A DNA stretch of 64,000 nucleotides from Neonectria sp. B-13 (GCA_002682825.1 NOKP01000007.1:992001-1056000), one strand, 5' to 3'; shown: positions 21,913-35,260, counted from the stretch's first letter. Numbers and translations are program-made. Notes: generated by a model from the sequence alone, not told the origin.

Positions 21913-24000
21913 AGGATCTGTTGACCGAGACGGAAGAGAGGACCATGAGACGGGTGGACAAGGGGAGAAAAAGACGTCAACGTCTAATTACGAAATACTA
22001 TCTTTGTACTGCGCACCGTCCGTCGGCTTCGGGAATTGGCAACATCCATCCATGAAGCCACGGGAGCACAGAGCCACAAAGGCGCCACAGCCCACAGAGG
22101 AAGGCCCCCTCCCCATGAAAGGCGCTCCCCCAGCAAGGATGGGATCCCGCTTCGGTCTCTGTGCAGTCTTCGCCATCTCGGTGTCGTCTCGGCTGACCAT
22201 GACGGAACCGTGCCACCACCGGCGAACGAGCCCACCTCGGGACATTGACACTTTGAGAGTGGAGTGGAGGTGGATGGGTGGATGGATGATGCTTGAGAGG
22301 AGCCCAACCCAGCCGAGGCCACTCTGTTACCGTGCCTTACGTACGAATACGTACTGACTTATCACGGCCGGTATCAGACAAGAGGGCGGGTTCAAGCCAG
22401 GCACAACAAGGGAACCCAACCCACTGGCGGTGACCAGGAGTCGTTAGCACTAGCCAGGACGGGGAACCACCGTGAGGAGCCCCGAGACGAGATAGGACCC
22501 GACAGGACGGACGCCGACGAGAGGTCTGAGGGATGCCTCCGCTTGATGAAGCAGGTAGACGGCAGACGGCAGAAGACGTAGAGAGACCACCACCCACAAG
22601 GAGGGGCCTAAAGCCATCATGTCAGGTCACGTCACCATCTCGTCTGCGTGTGCCATGCGTGCTTTGGAGCTCTCTGCTTCACTCAGTAGCCCACCTTCAA
22701 TCCTACCTTGACCTTACACCGGCTTACGCAGAAAGCTACCTCGAGCACCAATAGCAGCAGTACCGAAAAAGAAAACGGGAGGAGGGGAGAGAGAGAGACT
22801 TGCGGTGTTACGCACGCAAACACGGAAACGGGGCAATACAATGCCCTCACACTCACCCTCCGTCTCGCCCTTATCAAAGGCGTCACTAGCACCTTCCTCG
22901 ACAAGGGATTTTATCTCTTGCTTTGGATGCAATTCTGTTAGAATGCCGCTACTGAGATGGAAAGAGCTCCCCGTAGTACACCACCACCAGCCCTACTACC
23001 GACTGCCCAACTGGGTAGGTGCGAGCTAATGTAAAGCGCACGTGTGCACCCCAAGCCGAACTTGACCCCCCAGCCCACTCATCAAGCTTTCCGCCCATCA
23101 CCAACACCAGCATTTGAACACCATTGCCATCGCTATCGCTATCGCTATCTTACTTATCTCTACAATCATAGTCTGGGGAATCTCCATTCGATACTGTCAT
23201 CAATCAGACATCCCTATCGTCATGCTCCAAATTCGTTCAGCGGCAAGACCACACGATCAATGAATGACAATGTCACCAGCCATAGATACCACGGGTGAGG
23301 CCTCACCCCGAGACAACATCCCGCAATTCCCGCCACAATGTCTCACATCAACAAGTCTCTGGCCCAGGCGGAACCCGGTAGCTTCCCTGCATGTAATGAA
23401 TGACAGTATTCGTACTCGTACGAAGCACTGCTTGATTCAGAAACCAGAGAGAGCCGCCGATACATAGCTTCGATGATAGCACCACAGGTCTCAGAATGGG
23501 ATGGGATGGGATGGGATGCAATGCAATGCGCCCGTGGCTGTGGCGCGCGCCAGACGAAACGCAATCCCAGCATCCGTCGCAATCAAACAGCATCGCCCAG
23601 GGAACGAAAATAAGCAGCCAACCACGTCGACCAACACACGCACAAACACTCACCCGCATACATCAGAGGCAAATCATTTGCTCCTAGGTTCGTTCCAATA
23701 CCCGCCCGGGTTCGTCAACGCCGTGCACTGCATCTGCACCTGCAGCAACCCTTGAGCCTCATGACGACAATGACGCCAGCGACAACGGCGGCTTCATTAC
23801 GGATTAAGGAGTACGGAGCACCCGCAACCAACCTCTTACAAACCAAACTTCGGGGTGCCAATTTTGGGATGCACATCCCCAATTTCCCAGCCCTCCAAGC
23901 CGCCTCATCGCTTTTTGTTTCTCCCATCCGCTTCTCTCCGTCTCCTCCCATCCATCCATCCAACTCCGTGGATCCGGATGCGTGCTCCGGCGGTGCAGGG

Positions 24001-26440
24001 TTGCATTGTGCGCCAGAGGCACGAGCCACGAGGACAGGAGATGCCCAGACAAGGAACTGCGTGGAGTGCAGGTTGCCGCTGCAAGTGATCCATTCTCCCC
24101 TCGCCGAAACCTGGTCAACTCACCCCGCGGCATGGTTGTGTGGTGACCCCCTGCTCGAGGCTTGCAGCCCCCAGATTCATCGACTCATCTTCGTGGAGCC
24201 AGCTTCACGGCCAAAGGTCTATCAGGTTGCTCAACAGGACCTGTACCACCACCGCCAACACGCTCAAGACACAGAAATCCATTGCCGGAAGTCGAAGTAG
24301 TACCAGGAATCTTGTCCTGTGTGTCCTCTCGCTTCTCCAAAAACCATCAACTCGACTCGCCGCTCATAATTGCCCTGGCTGGGGAGTAGGTAAATGCATG
24401 TCAGGCTGTCAGCTTCCGTGCTTAGGTCCCAGTGATTTTCTTAAAAATGTAGGATTTAGCCATTCCCGGGTTCTCTGTATGCTTCCAATATCCATTTTAG
24501 CCGTACCGAGCATGACTCTGTCTGGATTAAAGGTCCGCGCATACACCCTTTCGTTTTGGCAGATGCGTGGTTGATACCGTACGGTTGGCTTCCTTTTAGC
24601 TGCGAAGGATGCGATATATCTCCTATTGAGTACTCGTTGATCCTACGCCTAGTCCTCTTATCCGCTCTGGCCGGTGACGTGACGAACCAGGCAGCTGATC
24701 ATAAAACCAAGGCCGCCACATTGTCTCTATTCTATATAAAGCCTCCAAAGGTTCCCGAACGGGTGAAAGGGAAACCCGTTCCGGCCTCCGACGGGATGGT
24801 TTTGGGCGCGGGGACAGACTTAACATGTCTCATATTGCCAGGATCACGACACCACGATTCGACGGCTGCTTCCGCGGCCACTAGAAGGTAACGATGTTCT
24901 GTACTAAGGGTAAATATGCTTCCTTTGTTTGGAATGTTTGGAAATGTAGGCCTTGTTAGGCATGGTGTTTTTAAGAAACAGTAGGATTGCGGCGCGGTTA
25001 ATTCGTGTCACCGGGGCGTTCACGAACTAGGAGAGCTTCTCTTGACCACCCCTACCACAAACAAGCGCTGAAGCAACTGCAAAATTAACCCTTCCACTGG
25101 TATAGTGTGGTATCGATGGCATGACGGTGCGTGAAGCCGCTCATGGGAGAGCGTCAGAGCAGACCTCAGCAGGATGCATGTCCCAGTGATGAAGCTGGCT
25201 TCCGCTTCCCCGTTACGCCTGTCCATCAGCCTTCCAAACGGAAGAAATCTGGATGCTGACTATTCCATCTCCCGTGATTAATCGTGAAATTAAATGAAAG
25301 CAGGCTGGGGTCTCGAGGCTCTGCTGGATACGGTCTGAGCGAGTTTGGAGTCAGTTACGGCTGATATTTTTAGAGCAGTAGCTTTCTCAACTATAGATTA
25401 CCAGCAGTTGATTCCAGTATGTAGATCTATCAAGCTCTTAGGTCTTGGCTTGTAAAATAAAAGGCCTATAGTCGTCTCTTCGCTCTTAATCATGGACAGG
25501 TAGACATGTGGCTAGATCTCCATCTAGGCGGCCACACGGTACTGTCAGGAGCTGTTACAAGTCAGGGACTAGACGATATCTTGATTGATGTTATTATACC
25601 CATGCTTCGCATTTCAGAAAGAAACAGTAGGTCATCTAGTCACAGCGTTGAGACGGACAGCAAGTCTGTTGAGTGATGAGGCAGAATGGCACATCCCCGA
25701 CGACAGAGAGAACTTGAACACCCACCTATTCAATACTCAGCCTTTTGAACATTGGGTTAGACAAGGGCCCTTCAAATAGCAGCATAAAATACAAACCCTA
25801 GCCTTCACACAGTCATTCTGCAAAGGAGACTGACTCTTCGCTGCCTTCAAAGGAGAGTCCAACAGGTTGGATGTGAAACAACGTAGTTATTCGCTAAGCA
25901 AAGGGCTTTTATTTGATGATCGAGGTGATCTGGCATTCCCATATTATCTATACGCAACAATCACTGCGGGAGGCTCGTCGTCCGTGATCCCGCGAATCCT
26001 CAAACACCAACACGGAGGTCCAAGGCAGCAGCGAGCAATTGATGTGTTGAGTCTGCCTCTTCAATATCATCGCGATACCGTATTCCTGTCGCCGTTGAAG
26101 GTGCCGTATCTGAGCGCTTGAGAATGAGGCGCTTGTCACCCTCAACCCTCAACCCCAGACCCTTAACTTATGAACACTATCTCAGATGATGTCAATATCC
26201 CTGTCTAGATCCACCACAGGCAGAACATGGCTGAATCTTTGCGATGTAGCTGTTCTGCTTGATATGGACATCCACCAACATTCACCACCCTGATCCAGGA
26301 ATGGTGAGGCTTGTCAGGCAGTTGCTGACCCTTCAGGGCTATCTGGACTTTGGCAACAAACTGTGGATGATGCTATCCGGACTTGCGGAAGCGGCCCCTT
26401 TATGAGCGGGGTGGCGGGATGCTGGCTGATCGAATGGTGG
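24001..26440. other. AT-richer non-coding region bordering the mobile-element relic
   Basis: No recognisable gene was found. Short frames at 24140-24891 and 25585-26121 have no domains. Base composition shifts towards A+T compared with the flanking gene block, consistent with decayed repeats. Confidence 0.45.
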
Positions 26441-26466
26441 GGAGAACGACCTGATCCCAAGCCGGC

Positions 26467-26512
26467 CTGAATTCCTCTCGACTTAGCACATGTACAGAGG
26501 AGCATTTCAAAA
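26467..26512 (-). repeat. Left arm of an imperfect 46-nt inverted repeat
   Basis: Its reverse complement matches 26741-26786 at 42 of 46 positions. All four mismatches are transitions (T/C, G/A, A/G, A/G). The arms are 228 nt apart. Confidence 0.85.
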
Positions 26513-26740
26513 TCCTGTCCCGCGGTAGAGACGCCACATCCCTCAATCCTTGCCAGATACCTCAAGATACAAGCTGTTTTGCCTAACAATGACAAGTTAT
26601 CTGCTAGGTCCTCTATAGATTTAGGGGTGTTAGGCAAGTCGCCCCACTAAGCTTCTCAGGCCTTAGCTAAGAGATAGATATAAAGCACTTAGTGTATTGA
26701 ACCTAGAGCTAATGGCATAATTGTTTTCTTAGGACTAAAC

Positions 26741-26786
26741 TTTTGAAATGCTCCTCCATACGTGTGCTAAGTCGGGAGGAATTCAG
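26741..26786 (+). repeat. Right arm of an imperfect 46-nt inverted repeat
   Basis: It pairs with 26467-26512. The same peptide-like reading (LL-TCAKS-GIQ) can be read outwards from both arms. This indicates an inverted duplication of one decayed coding segment rather than a simple terminal repeat. Confidence 0.85.
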
Positions 26787-29147
26787 ACAACTCAATTCCA
26801 CCTGCTGCCTCAGGGACCCAGCTTTTGTCCTCGCAGTTCTGTCGTAGTTGCTCGAGAGGGTTCATCACATCTGCCGCCAGAGCCTCAAACTTCTCCAGAC
26901 CTGGCCCAGAAGATGACGGCTTACACTCACACCCCAGGCCGAACTCAAGGAGGTTGCACTCCTTGGCCCTGCTCTTGGGCAGCGTCTTCAGCGCCGCCCT
27001 GATCCGGTCGATGAGACGTCTCATGACTCAGCGGAGTTCCCCTTCTCAATACTCGTAGGCAAGATGTCGTTGATGGTCTGGGCGACATTTGCACCTGTGG
27101 TTGCTTCCCAAAATGGGGGTGGGTTTGGCGCAGGTGGGCAGATCATCTCCAGGAGCTCGAGCCCAGATCGGGACACTATATCGTCGCGCATATTGTGCCA
27201 CTTGATGGTCATGGTGCCCTCATCAAACTAAACATGCTTGGGGTTCAGCTTCAACCCCATGGTAATTCGCAGAAGCTCAGTATTTTTCTGAGCCATCTCC
27301 TTCCGGAACACAGCATCAATGATCTGAGCGAACGGGTGAGGTCGCAGGTACCGCGAAGCGTCTCCCGCCCTACCTACCAGGGCAGGGGAGAATTCCACTC
27401 CTGGTTCCCATTGAGCCACTGTGGTGAAGATGGGCCCAACCGATTGTGCATCTCCAGTGCGGGACATCAATGGGGCCTTGAATTCTGGATACCAGTAGAA
27501 GTAATCTGGGACCCAGTGATTGGTTTCATAAGGTCATCCCACCCAGCAAAGCCATGGAACATGGCATGCAAGTGGCGCGTCGGGTATCCGATACATTGGA
27601 CATTTTGAGAACGAGGATAATACCCAGGGATTCCCAGCGTTCTAACATCATCCAGCAAGCACAGGGCGGCCGGCTCAATAGAAAGTAGCACATTGACTTC
27701 CCCTCATAGCCACAGCATCCGCGACCCAGGCATGGACGCCGGCAACAACCTGATCCGACTCGTAACGTCGATGCTAGGGGATCTGGAGATGGTGTCTCGA
27801 ATGAGGACCAGTAACTTGCTCTGATCCAGGCTATGGGGTCTAATTGACATTGTCTCATCAGCCGCACAATCCCGGGCATAGTGTACTTGGGCGAATCGCA
27901 GTGGATGGGGGTGTCGAGTCAATCAACGCTCCTCAGTAAATCTCAGGAGGTGCGGGAAGTAAAGAATGAACACCCCCAATGAGACTGGGCTCAGTTGGTT
28001 TGAAACAGACGACGACTTCTCCTCCTTGTTGTTGAAGTGCTCTGGATCCCAGGCCTTAGCTTCCAGGTCACTGAAGATGAAGGCCGCAGCCACTGCTAGG
28101 TTGAGCGGCATGGGATCATGTGGGTAGTCCCTCAGGGGTTCTTTCAGCATGTTGATGACTTCGGCAGGAACCAAGAAGGCTCCTAGTGGGGGGTATTTGA
28201 GCATCTAGTGGGTATCCCTGTTGGTCGCGGGATCCTGGTAAGATGCATGTCTCTCAGCGCAGGGCTGCCTGTTGGGATCCCGAGTTGTGGGATATGTGTG
28301 GGATACTGGAACTGGGTTGATTCCCCGAAATTCACGCTTGTTCTCTCGCATAGCAATGCTGTAAAGTCTAGCCTTAACTAGGACGTGGAAGTGAGGCCGG
28401 CCTACCAGCTTCTGTAGGAAATCGAAGTTTCCAGGGACTGCCATGTTTTCATGCCAGATCAGGCCCTTTCCACATATCTTCGTCCCTGGTTCGGTTTTAA
28501 ATTGAACTTTTCCTCAGCCTGGCGGACCATGAACACGTCCTGGAGGTCCAGTGCCGACACTCACACAAATGCCTGCGGGAACGGGTCTGACAGCTTCAAC
28601 GGTTTCTGCGCAGATGTACCCAACCTTAGAGGCAGCTTCTATTTGTCGGCGGAGGAGCGCTGTCTGTTAGCTTCGCAGAGCGAGGTGGCCACAGTACCGT
28701 CTGGCGTGTTCCACATGGGGTTGCGGTGAGATGGTCGTCGTCTTCCGAGCATATGATCCTCTTCTCTTTCTCCAACACGAGGGTCTCGTTTTCTAGGTCC
28801 TGATACTGCTCGTATGCGCGGCGCACTCTTAGATGGCGGTGTTGTACGGTGGGCCTTCTCTTGCAATCATGCTCAGTCACGGACTCGACATCGGAGTCTT
28901 GTTCCATGAAATTCCTGTCGATGCCGGGGACATCACGGCCCTCATCCTCCATCATTTCTTCAAACCCAGTGGCAAACCTCACTCGTTTAGTTAGAGGAGC
29001 CAGGTTAACAGGGTCGTCTTCAGGTTACCGACTCCTGCTCTCTCGTCTTAGGATCGACAGAGGGGCTGGCAGTTGAGGGACCGGAGGGGCATTCTGGGCG
29101 GCCGGGGGGCCTTGGGGGGCTGGGCCGGCGCCGCCAGGTTGGTTCAT
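26767..29147 (-). pseudogene. Degenerate ORF of ~800 codons, Pro/Gly-rich N-terminus
   Basis: It begins at the ATG at 29147. The first 40 codons are Pro/Gly/Ala/Gln-rich (MNQPGGAGPAPQ...), and then TAA at 29025-29027 interrupts a frame that otherwise continues to 28626. After a frameshift it resumes at 28444, is interrupted by TAG at 28205-28207 and TGA at 27923-27925, and later by TAG at 27228-27230 where the frame again continues. TAA and TAG at these points are what CAA or CAG would become by a C-to-T change. The protein looks hydrophilic, with no domain I can name; a gag-like structural protein is one possibility. Confidence 0.5.
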
Positions 29148-29373
29148 GGTTCGTGGGGCACGACGCTGACGGTCGTGATGAGAGGTGTAGTTCAATAGGG
29201 TCAAGATTGGAAGGGGGAAGGGATCCTGTGCTTTCGATGGTTGTGGGGTGGAGGATTCTTGAAATAGGGAAAGAGGTAGAGGGGTAAAGAAAGAAGAGGA
29301 GAGGAGAGTTAAGTAGACTTGAGGGGGGCGGCCACAAGGCTTCTGGGGATCCTACTCCTACTACCTTCTCCAA

Positions 29374-30616
29374 CTAGGCTTCTCGTTCAACTATAAAACG
29401 TGTCACCTGGTTGGTGGCTATAAAACGTGTCACTCGGTTGGCGCCCTCGATTCCTTCGGGTACCTCCTGATAACTATTAGCTAGGGCGATGTAGCGGGAG
29501 TCTGTTCTCAGTATCGGGATTCGTCTTTGTAGGGGGGGTCCCAACAGGCCGTCGCTCGGGCTGTAGCTTACAGTAGACAGCTTCATTCCATTCATCTCTT
29601 CTCAGTCTACAGGGCCTAATCTTTCCTGGGCCTAGATTTTACTCAGGGTACTCAGTCTTCGCTTGAGCTTATCCTTTGATTCATTTGACCCCTCAGTCAT
29701 CGGTGGAAAGCCTGTTCCTGGATCAGGGAACGTCTCAGTGTCAGTTCTCATATCTTGGGTACGATACTTCCCAGGTATTTCGGGTTTTGGTTCCTCCGCC
29801 TTGGGAGGTGAGCGTGGGGGTGGATCGTTGTCAGTCTTCCGAGGGAACTTGCGCAGACGATAGGTCACCCTAATATTTGCTGACCTCTGACAGAAGTGCT
29901 GCCATCTTCTATATGATCATTCCGATGTCCTCCCCATCACTAGCTGCGGCTGGGTTGCCAGTCCCCAAGGTATGTGCCTCCATCGTAACTGCCTCTCTTA
30001 TTGTGGCCTCGCTCACCACGATGGACACGCTGTTGGACATGACTCCGTAGTTCACGAGGGTTCTAGGACATGTCAGGGGGGACGAATCAGATCTGAGGAT
30101 CTCGAGTCTCATCATGTATTAAGCCCTGCGACAAGACTTGTGCCTGGATTGCGGGGTTGTCTCTGCCTTCGAAATGAACTTGAAGTACAACTGTGTTGGC
30201 CGCATGGATGTCAATGAAATGGGGGAGCTTCCCCTCCACGTCAATGGTCCGCTTCACCTGGAACATAAAAGCCTTAAGGAAGACACGTTCCAACACCTCC
30301 ATGGGGGTCCTGGAGCAGGCAGCTGATTGGTTTCCCACTTTACCACATCCTAAACACACCAGCTTGCCCACCATCTGCTCTGTCCCGTTGACAAGGGGTT
30401 ATGAGAGTCCTTCACTTCCCTGGGCATGGATGGATACTTGGGGTCAGTTATTAACATGGCTTGCCTGTGCCGAATCTCCTGATCTTCAACTATCAGAAAC
30501 CTCGGTCTAATTGAGCAGGTTGGGCTAGGGCTAGAGCTTGAGTTTGCTGATACGGACCATAGGTCCCACGGGCGTTCTGAACAAATTGACTTCTCGTCTG
30601 AGTTGAGTTGAAGCAA
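29374..30616 (-). pseudogene. Degenerate ORF with zinc-knuckle-like motif
   Basis: Peptide fragments lie in two frames at 30616-30350 and 30374-30087, then at 30115-29909 and, in one frame with two stops, 29868-29374. Near 30356-30315 there is CLGCGKVGNQSAAC, which has the exact spacing of a retroviral-type CCHC knuckle (C-x2-C-x4-H-x4-C), but Asn replaces His. The C-terminal part is Lys/Pro-rich and charged. It ends at TAG 29374-29376, just after a duplicated VTRFI peptide. It precedes the second relic ORF in the same orientation. Confidence 0.45.
29391..29444 (+). repeat. 27-nt tandem duplication
   Basis: Two adjacent 27-nt units start CTATAAAACGTGTCAC, at 29391-29417 and 29418-29444, and differ at a few positions near their ends. 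They lie at the 3' end of the first relic ORF, where they produce the repeated VTRFI peptide. Confidence 0.85.
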
Positions 30617-30620
30617 TCTG

Positions 30621-32870
30621 AGGTTGGCGTTGAAGGTTTGGGATACCAGTAGGAATGTAAATTTTCAATCCTGCTGGAGCATACCTAGTTTACAATAGCA
30701 AGCGCGAGGAGGCACAGTTGGGACATTTTACATAGCCATATCAGACGTGATTTGATGGCTAGCTTCAGTAGTTTAGGGAGAGGATGCACGGTTCTAGCGC
30801 AATTAAGAGACAGTCATAGAACTCCAAATATAGATTGCCCGGACAGGCGAAAGGAGACAGTACTGACACTACTCGCCCGTGAGGTGTGAACGCTACGATG
30901 GTGCCGTTGCTGGCGTTGCAGGAGGCGGGATTGGCCGACTCTTTCCTTCTACACCAGTAGCCAACTTACATCAACAAGCAAGAGCTAGGCAAAAGTTTCG
31001 AAGGGTCCAGACTAAGAACTTAGGAAACCTGGATCGCTAGAGATTTTGATCCGGTGAATCAAAATCTAGTGGCTTAGCCATTAGGTTGAGTCCGCACTAG
31101 CAGCAACGTGGTAACAGCAATCACAAGCAACGCATGAGGGAGTTCGTGCTGCGGAATGAAGTTACTAAAACTTCCCACCGTTTTGTTTGGATTGTTTCAA
31201 CACGAAAGACACTGAACTATGAACGTGCAAGCCCTCATTGTAGAATGGACTGCGTCGTTGGCATGCAGTTCGCTCCACAGCAATGAGAAGTTAGCCCAGA
31301 GTCAGGCAGTATTACACACCAATCCTTATCCTTCTTGGACGGAGAAATTCTAGCTCTCTTCGTTCCCATATCTGTGATGGTGACGATTGTAATAGCAGTG
31401 ATAGCCGTAGTCACATACCGCGCCTACATTTTCTAGATCTCTAGCTGCGTACTAATCACATATGCAGATGCACTTTACCGCTGTACTTCTTTCGTTTCAG
31501 TGGCCATTGTTTCCACACAATTGTGTCTTGTTGGTTCCTGTTTCCTAATCAACGTCTATCAGTATACGCTCACGACTCTGGAATCGAGGTTCCCTAAATG
31601 TCTATGGTGAGGGGACGCACGCTGAGGGAGTCAGGCGGAAACCATCACGTGTACTAGGACGAGTCATCTCTCCGTTGTTAAATTGCAATGTGTCGTTGCA
31701 TTTCAGTACGAGGGGTCGACAAAGTTACCAATGTGCTGATACCAACCAAGCCGTGAGTGTTTGGGTTGTTCCCACCAGTAATCAGTCCAGTAATGGGGCC
31801 ATTATCGAACCACAGCGGTTGCTCCAGAGTCACTTCTCTTTGGCTGGTAGTCAGTTGCTCTAAATCCTGACAAATTTCTCCATATTGTCAACTTCAGTCT
31901 CAGAAGTGCGGAAGTTGTTGGAGCAAGTTACGGCAGTGGGTGTGCTCATATCTCACCATTGACACGCAGAATTTGAGAAGCCATTATTGTGAATGAAGAC
32001 CTTCAGTAGGATCTCAAGAGAACATTATTTCTAGCCTCTTTCCTTTTATCGCCCCGTCAACATCCAGTCTCGTCACGAAAATATAGTGTTAAGACCAGAA
32101 CCACCTGCTCCTGCAACTTGGACAACTCTACTATCATGACCTATGTGTTTCCCCTTAGTTACACACAAAGAACAATATCGCTTGTAAAACACGTAACTAA
32201 CTCGGTTTCGCATTACAAATCAGGTTTTCTTCACGCTCTTATGATGATATGTACATTTTATCGCAGAAGCTATGGCTTCTAGCAGCCGGATTACCCTATA
32301 CTTGAGCCAACAGAAACAGAAAAAGGAACAGCGTAACCTGTAATGAGAGCTGGCTCACATGGACTAAGTCGAATTACACTGATGACTTCAGTTTGTAACA
32401 TTGGGAAGATCATATTTATTGGAGTACTTTTATTGTCGGCATATCGGGAAAATTCACTTACAAAGTTGGTTGAGAAATAAGTTCAATCTTCAACCAAATC
32501 ATTACCTGCAGCTGGCTATACGCCAGTAGAATGAGCCTTGAGGGCAATAATGCAAAAATATACCTAGCATCTCGCCAATGTTCTCAAAGCTCTCTTTCAT
32601 CTACACTGTCTTCCCCTGAGTCCCTTCGGCAAGCATCCCATGCATGGAACTTTGAGCATTAGGTCGATCACAATACTTCTCCAGCCTCTAAGCATATTAA
32701 CTCAATAGTCGCCGTCTCTTATCAATCCTTAATGTCGAGTCCCCTTGGACTGGACCTGGCCGGCTCACACCGTCGCACTCGGCAGACTCGCAACCCCGGT
32801 TTACGCTCTGATGACCGATCGGCCAACTGGGCATTAACTTAAGTCGGGGAACACCAAACAATCACAAACC
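30621..32870. other. AT-rich non-coding region
   Basis: This is 2.2 kb almost without open frames on either strand. It contains no gene, tRNA or recognisable repeat. It is compatible with an ancient decayed insertion. Confidence 0.5.
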
Positions 32871-33334
32871 GGCACCAACATGCCGATCTCAAAGGGGCTA
32901 CCAGGTAGCCCAGAGTCTAGGTGCAGTCCTAGACGCGTCTGTCGCACTGAGCGTCAGAGAAGCCACTACCCGCTCGGATGGAGTAGCGGGAGTATCGCCC
33001 AGGATCCAAGGGGACGCATCTCATCGACGCTCTCTTGTTTCCGGAGAGCGGGTGCTCCGAGTACAACACCGGACGGGGCACCGTCGGGGCGGGGCTCTAC
33101 GTTTATTTGCCCTCTAGCAGGGAGGGAGTGTTGGTTGGACTGTGGAGCCTGCGAACCAAGATCCGAATCAGACGAGGGAGAGCTTGAAACCTGATTGAGT
33201 TGAAGTCTTTCACTCGTCAGCATGGGTAGGTGGCAACAAGAGACATTGTTTCTGGAGATGGAACTCGAGCAGATAGGCGAAACTAGTCTAGCGCCCATGA
33301 GATGAAGCTATCCGCAACGGCACTTGCCTATCAA

Positions 33335-33397
33335 GGCAAGCAACTCATCGGAAACGTCTCCTTGTCCAACCCAGGCAAGCAACTCATCGAAAGCGTC
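33335..33397 (+). repeat. Two-copy 24-nt direct repeat
   Basis: GGCAAGCAACTCATCGGAAA with its continuation CGTC occurs at 33335-33358 and, with two or three changes, at 33374-33397. Neither copy is in a recognisable gene. Confidence 0.75.
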
Positions 33398-35212
33398 CAA
33401 CCCCAGCACCCCGGAGACCATGGCGCCGGCGCGACGCTGCTTCACCGCACACCGCAGCATCGGGGCAGACGAACCCTGCATCTGCGGTCCCGGCCGACGA
33501 TCACTCCCAAGGTGTGGTACACTATTCGTACTCGGAGAAATTCTTTCTATTCCCTTTTTTTGCTCGGTGCCGCGTAGCATCGTGTGGTTTTGGGTCAAGG
33601 CGACCATGACAGGCCCCCACTCCTAGCCAGGACGCTCCCGAAACCTGAAACGCTTCAGGGTCTGGCAGCAGCGTGGGAGGCTGGGACGGCAAGTTCCGTT
33701 GCCTTGGCGTCTCTCTTTGCTTTCGAAGGGGGTTTTCCTCTTTGTCTGGGCGCGAGAAGTGGTGAGAAAGGAAGCTAGGAGGCGACGTCGGAGTCGCACG
33801 CGGGTTTAGGCTTGCAGTTGCAACGGAGTGGCGTTGTAAGCCGGCCGCACCAACACAGGCGATACTACACTTCAGCACGCGACTAGGCCAGGACTTCTCA
33901 AGGCAAACCCCCAGAGCAGGCAACGAAACCGTAGCCAAAACAAGCCAGAGAAACAACGAAACGCCTCAGAAGTCGGCTTCGCTTGCACAAACGGTTCCGT
34001 TAAGCGCTGTATCCGGGGAAAGCCAAATGCAGGGAGGGAGGAAAAACGGGTTACGGATTTTCCTGCAGGGCCTGGGCCCGCCATTGTCTCGACGCGGGTT
34101 TGGTTGGCCACGAGATGTCACCGTCTGAGACCGATTAACTACCTGGAAGAGTTTCCCTCCATCAGGAGGTGGAGATGGAGGATGCGGGCTCGTCCAGTTC
34201 GGCGCGCCGGGGCGGGTGGCGGGGCCAGGTGACACGGAACCCCGGCGAGGCAAAGGCGGGAGCAGAGGTGGGTGAGACCCGGCGCGGTCGGTGCGTGGGC
34301 GGCAGAAGCAAGCAAATGACAAACCGTTGAGTTATCGAGATGCAACCTACCAAAGTGCGTAGGTGAGGTGTTTGGCTTGGCGTCTGAGTGAGGGCATCAT
34401 TGTGGAGTCACAAACGAATCTAGAAGAGGCATGTTTCATTCCGGCCTGCTCTCCCTTTGTTGTTTTCCTGTTCCTTTCTTTTTCCTAGTTGTCAGAAGTG
34501 GGACTGAGCACATGTCAAGATATGATAGATCGTGATAGAGGAACGGCCGTCGATCATGTCCGAGTCTGGACGACGATGCCGGAATGGAGAACATGCACTC
34601 GTTACTACTGCACTTTGCCGATGCGATGAGGATGTTGTCGTGCGGCGCGGCCAAGTGTGGATTTCTCCTAACTTCCCACGGCCTCTCGCTGAGTAGCTTG
34701 CAGCTTGCCCGTTAGGCGCGCGCCGAGGCCGACTTCCCATTCAGGACATGCCACCGGCCTGAAGGAGTGATGCCCCCAGGGATGGTCCCAGGGGCGAGTA
34801 TTGGGCGATGAGGAGATTCCGAGAAAGTCAGTTGAGCGACAAGCGTGGGAGAACAGGAGACGGCGGAGGTGAGAAGCACTCTACTGTGCTTGTTGGTGGA
34901 GGTGGGTTTGCGGTGGCCACTGAGATGCATTCCGTCCCATGCCGTCCCATGTCCTGTAAGCGTCCCGGACTCTCAATTCCAGTTCCAGTTCGAGTCCCAG
35001 TCCTAGGCTCCTCAAGGGTTATTTCGACACCTGCGGCCTGGCCTGGCCTGGCCTGAGCTGTCCCATCCCGTGAGAATGGATCTGCCATGTGCTGCAGGGG
35101 AGGGGGGCCTTGTCTCACATCCCCCATCACGCCGGCAGCGCACGCAGCCTTGCAGGCGATCCAAGCGCCTGGACAGACGAAGCAAGGAGACAGGAGAGGT
35201 GTGAGTAGTGAC

Positions 35213-35260
35213 GCAGAGGCAGATGCAGAAGCAGAAGCAGATGCAGATGCAGAGGCAGAC
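35213..35260 (+). repeat. Hexanucleotide GCAGAN repeat
   Basis: About eight units of GCAGAG, GCAGAT or GCAGAA in succession. An overlapping plus frame reads as an Ala/Asp/Glu run, but no gene is supported around it. Confidence 0.85.

Larger units (their letters stand above)
18691..24000. other. Gene-poor low-complexity region
   Basis: No conserved gene is recognised in 5.3 kb. The plus strand is purine-rich for long stretches (19140-19470, 21110-21420), so the minus strand is CT-rich as in the promoter and leader of the gene ending at 18690. Open frames on both strands are Ser/Pro or Arg/Gly-rich and domain-free. It contains a 19-nt G run and GTAGGT-type repeats. Confidence 0.45.
26440..30620 (-). 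mobile_element. Decayed, unclassified mobile-element relic (minus-strand sense)
   Basis: Two consecutive minus-strand open regions run from about 30616 to 29374 and from 29147 to 26767. Both are broken by in-frame stops and frameshifts, yet peptide-like sequence continues across the stops in the same frame. They are separated by a CT-rich stretch and by a 27-nt tandem repeat. A zinc-knuckle-like motif near the 5' end, a Pro/Gly-rich N-terminus on the second ORF and an inverted duplication at the 3' side favour a retroelement or other transposon. No reverse transcriptase, integrase or DDE transposase motif was recognised, so the class is open. Confidence 0.55.
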
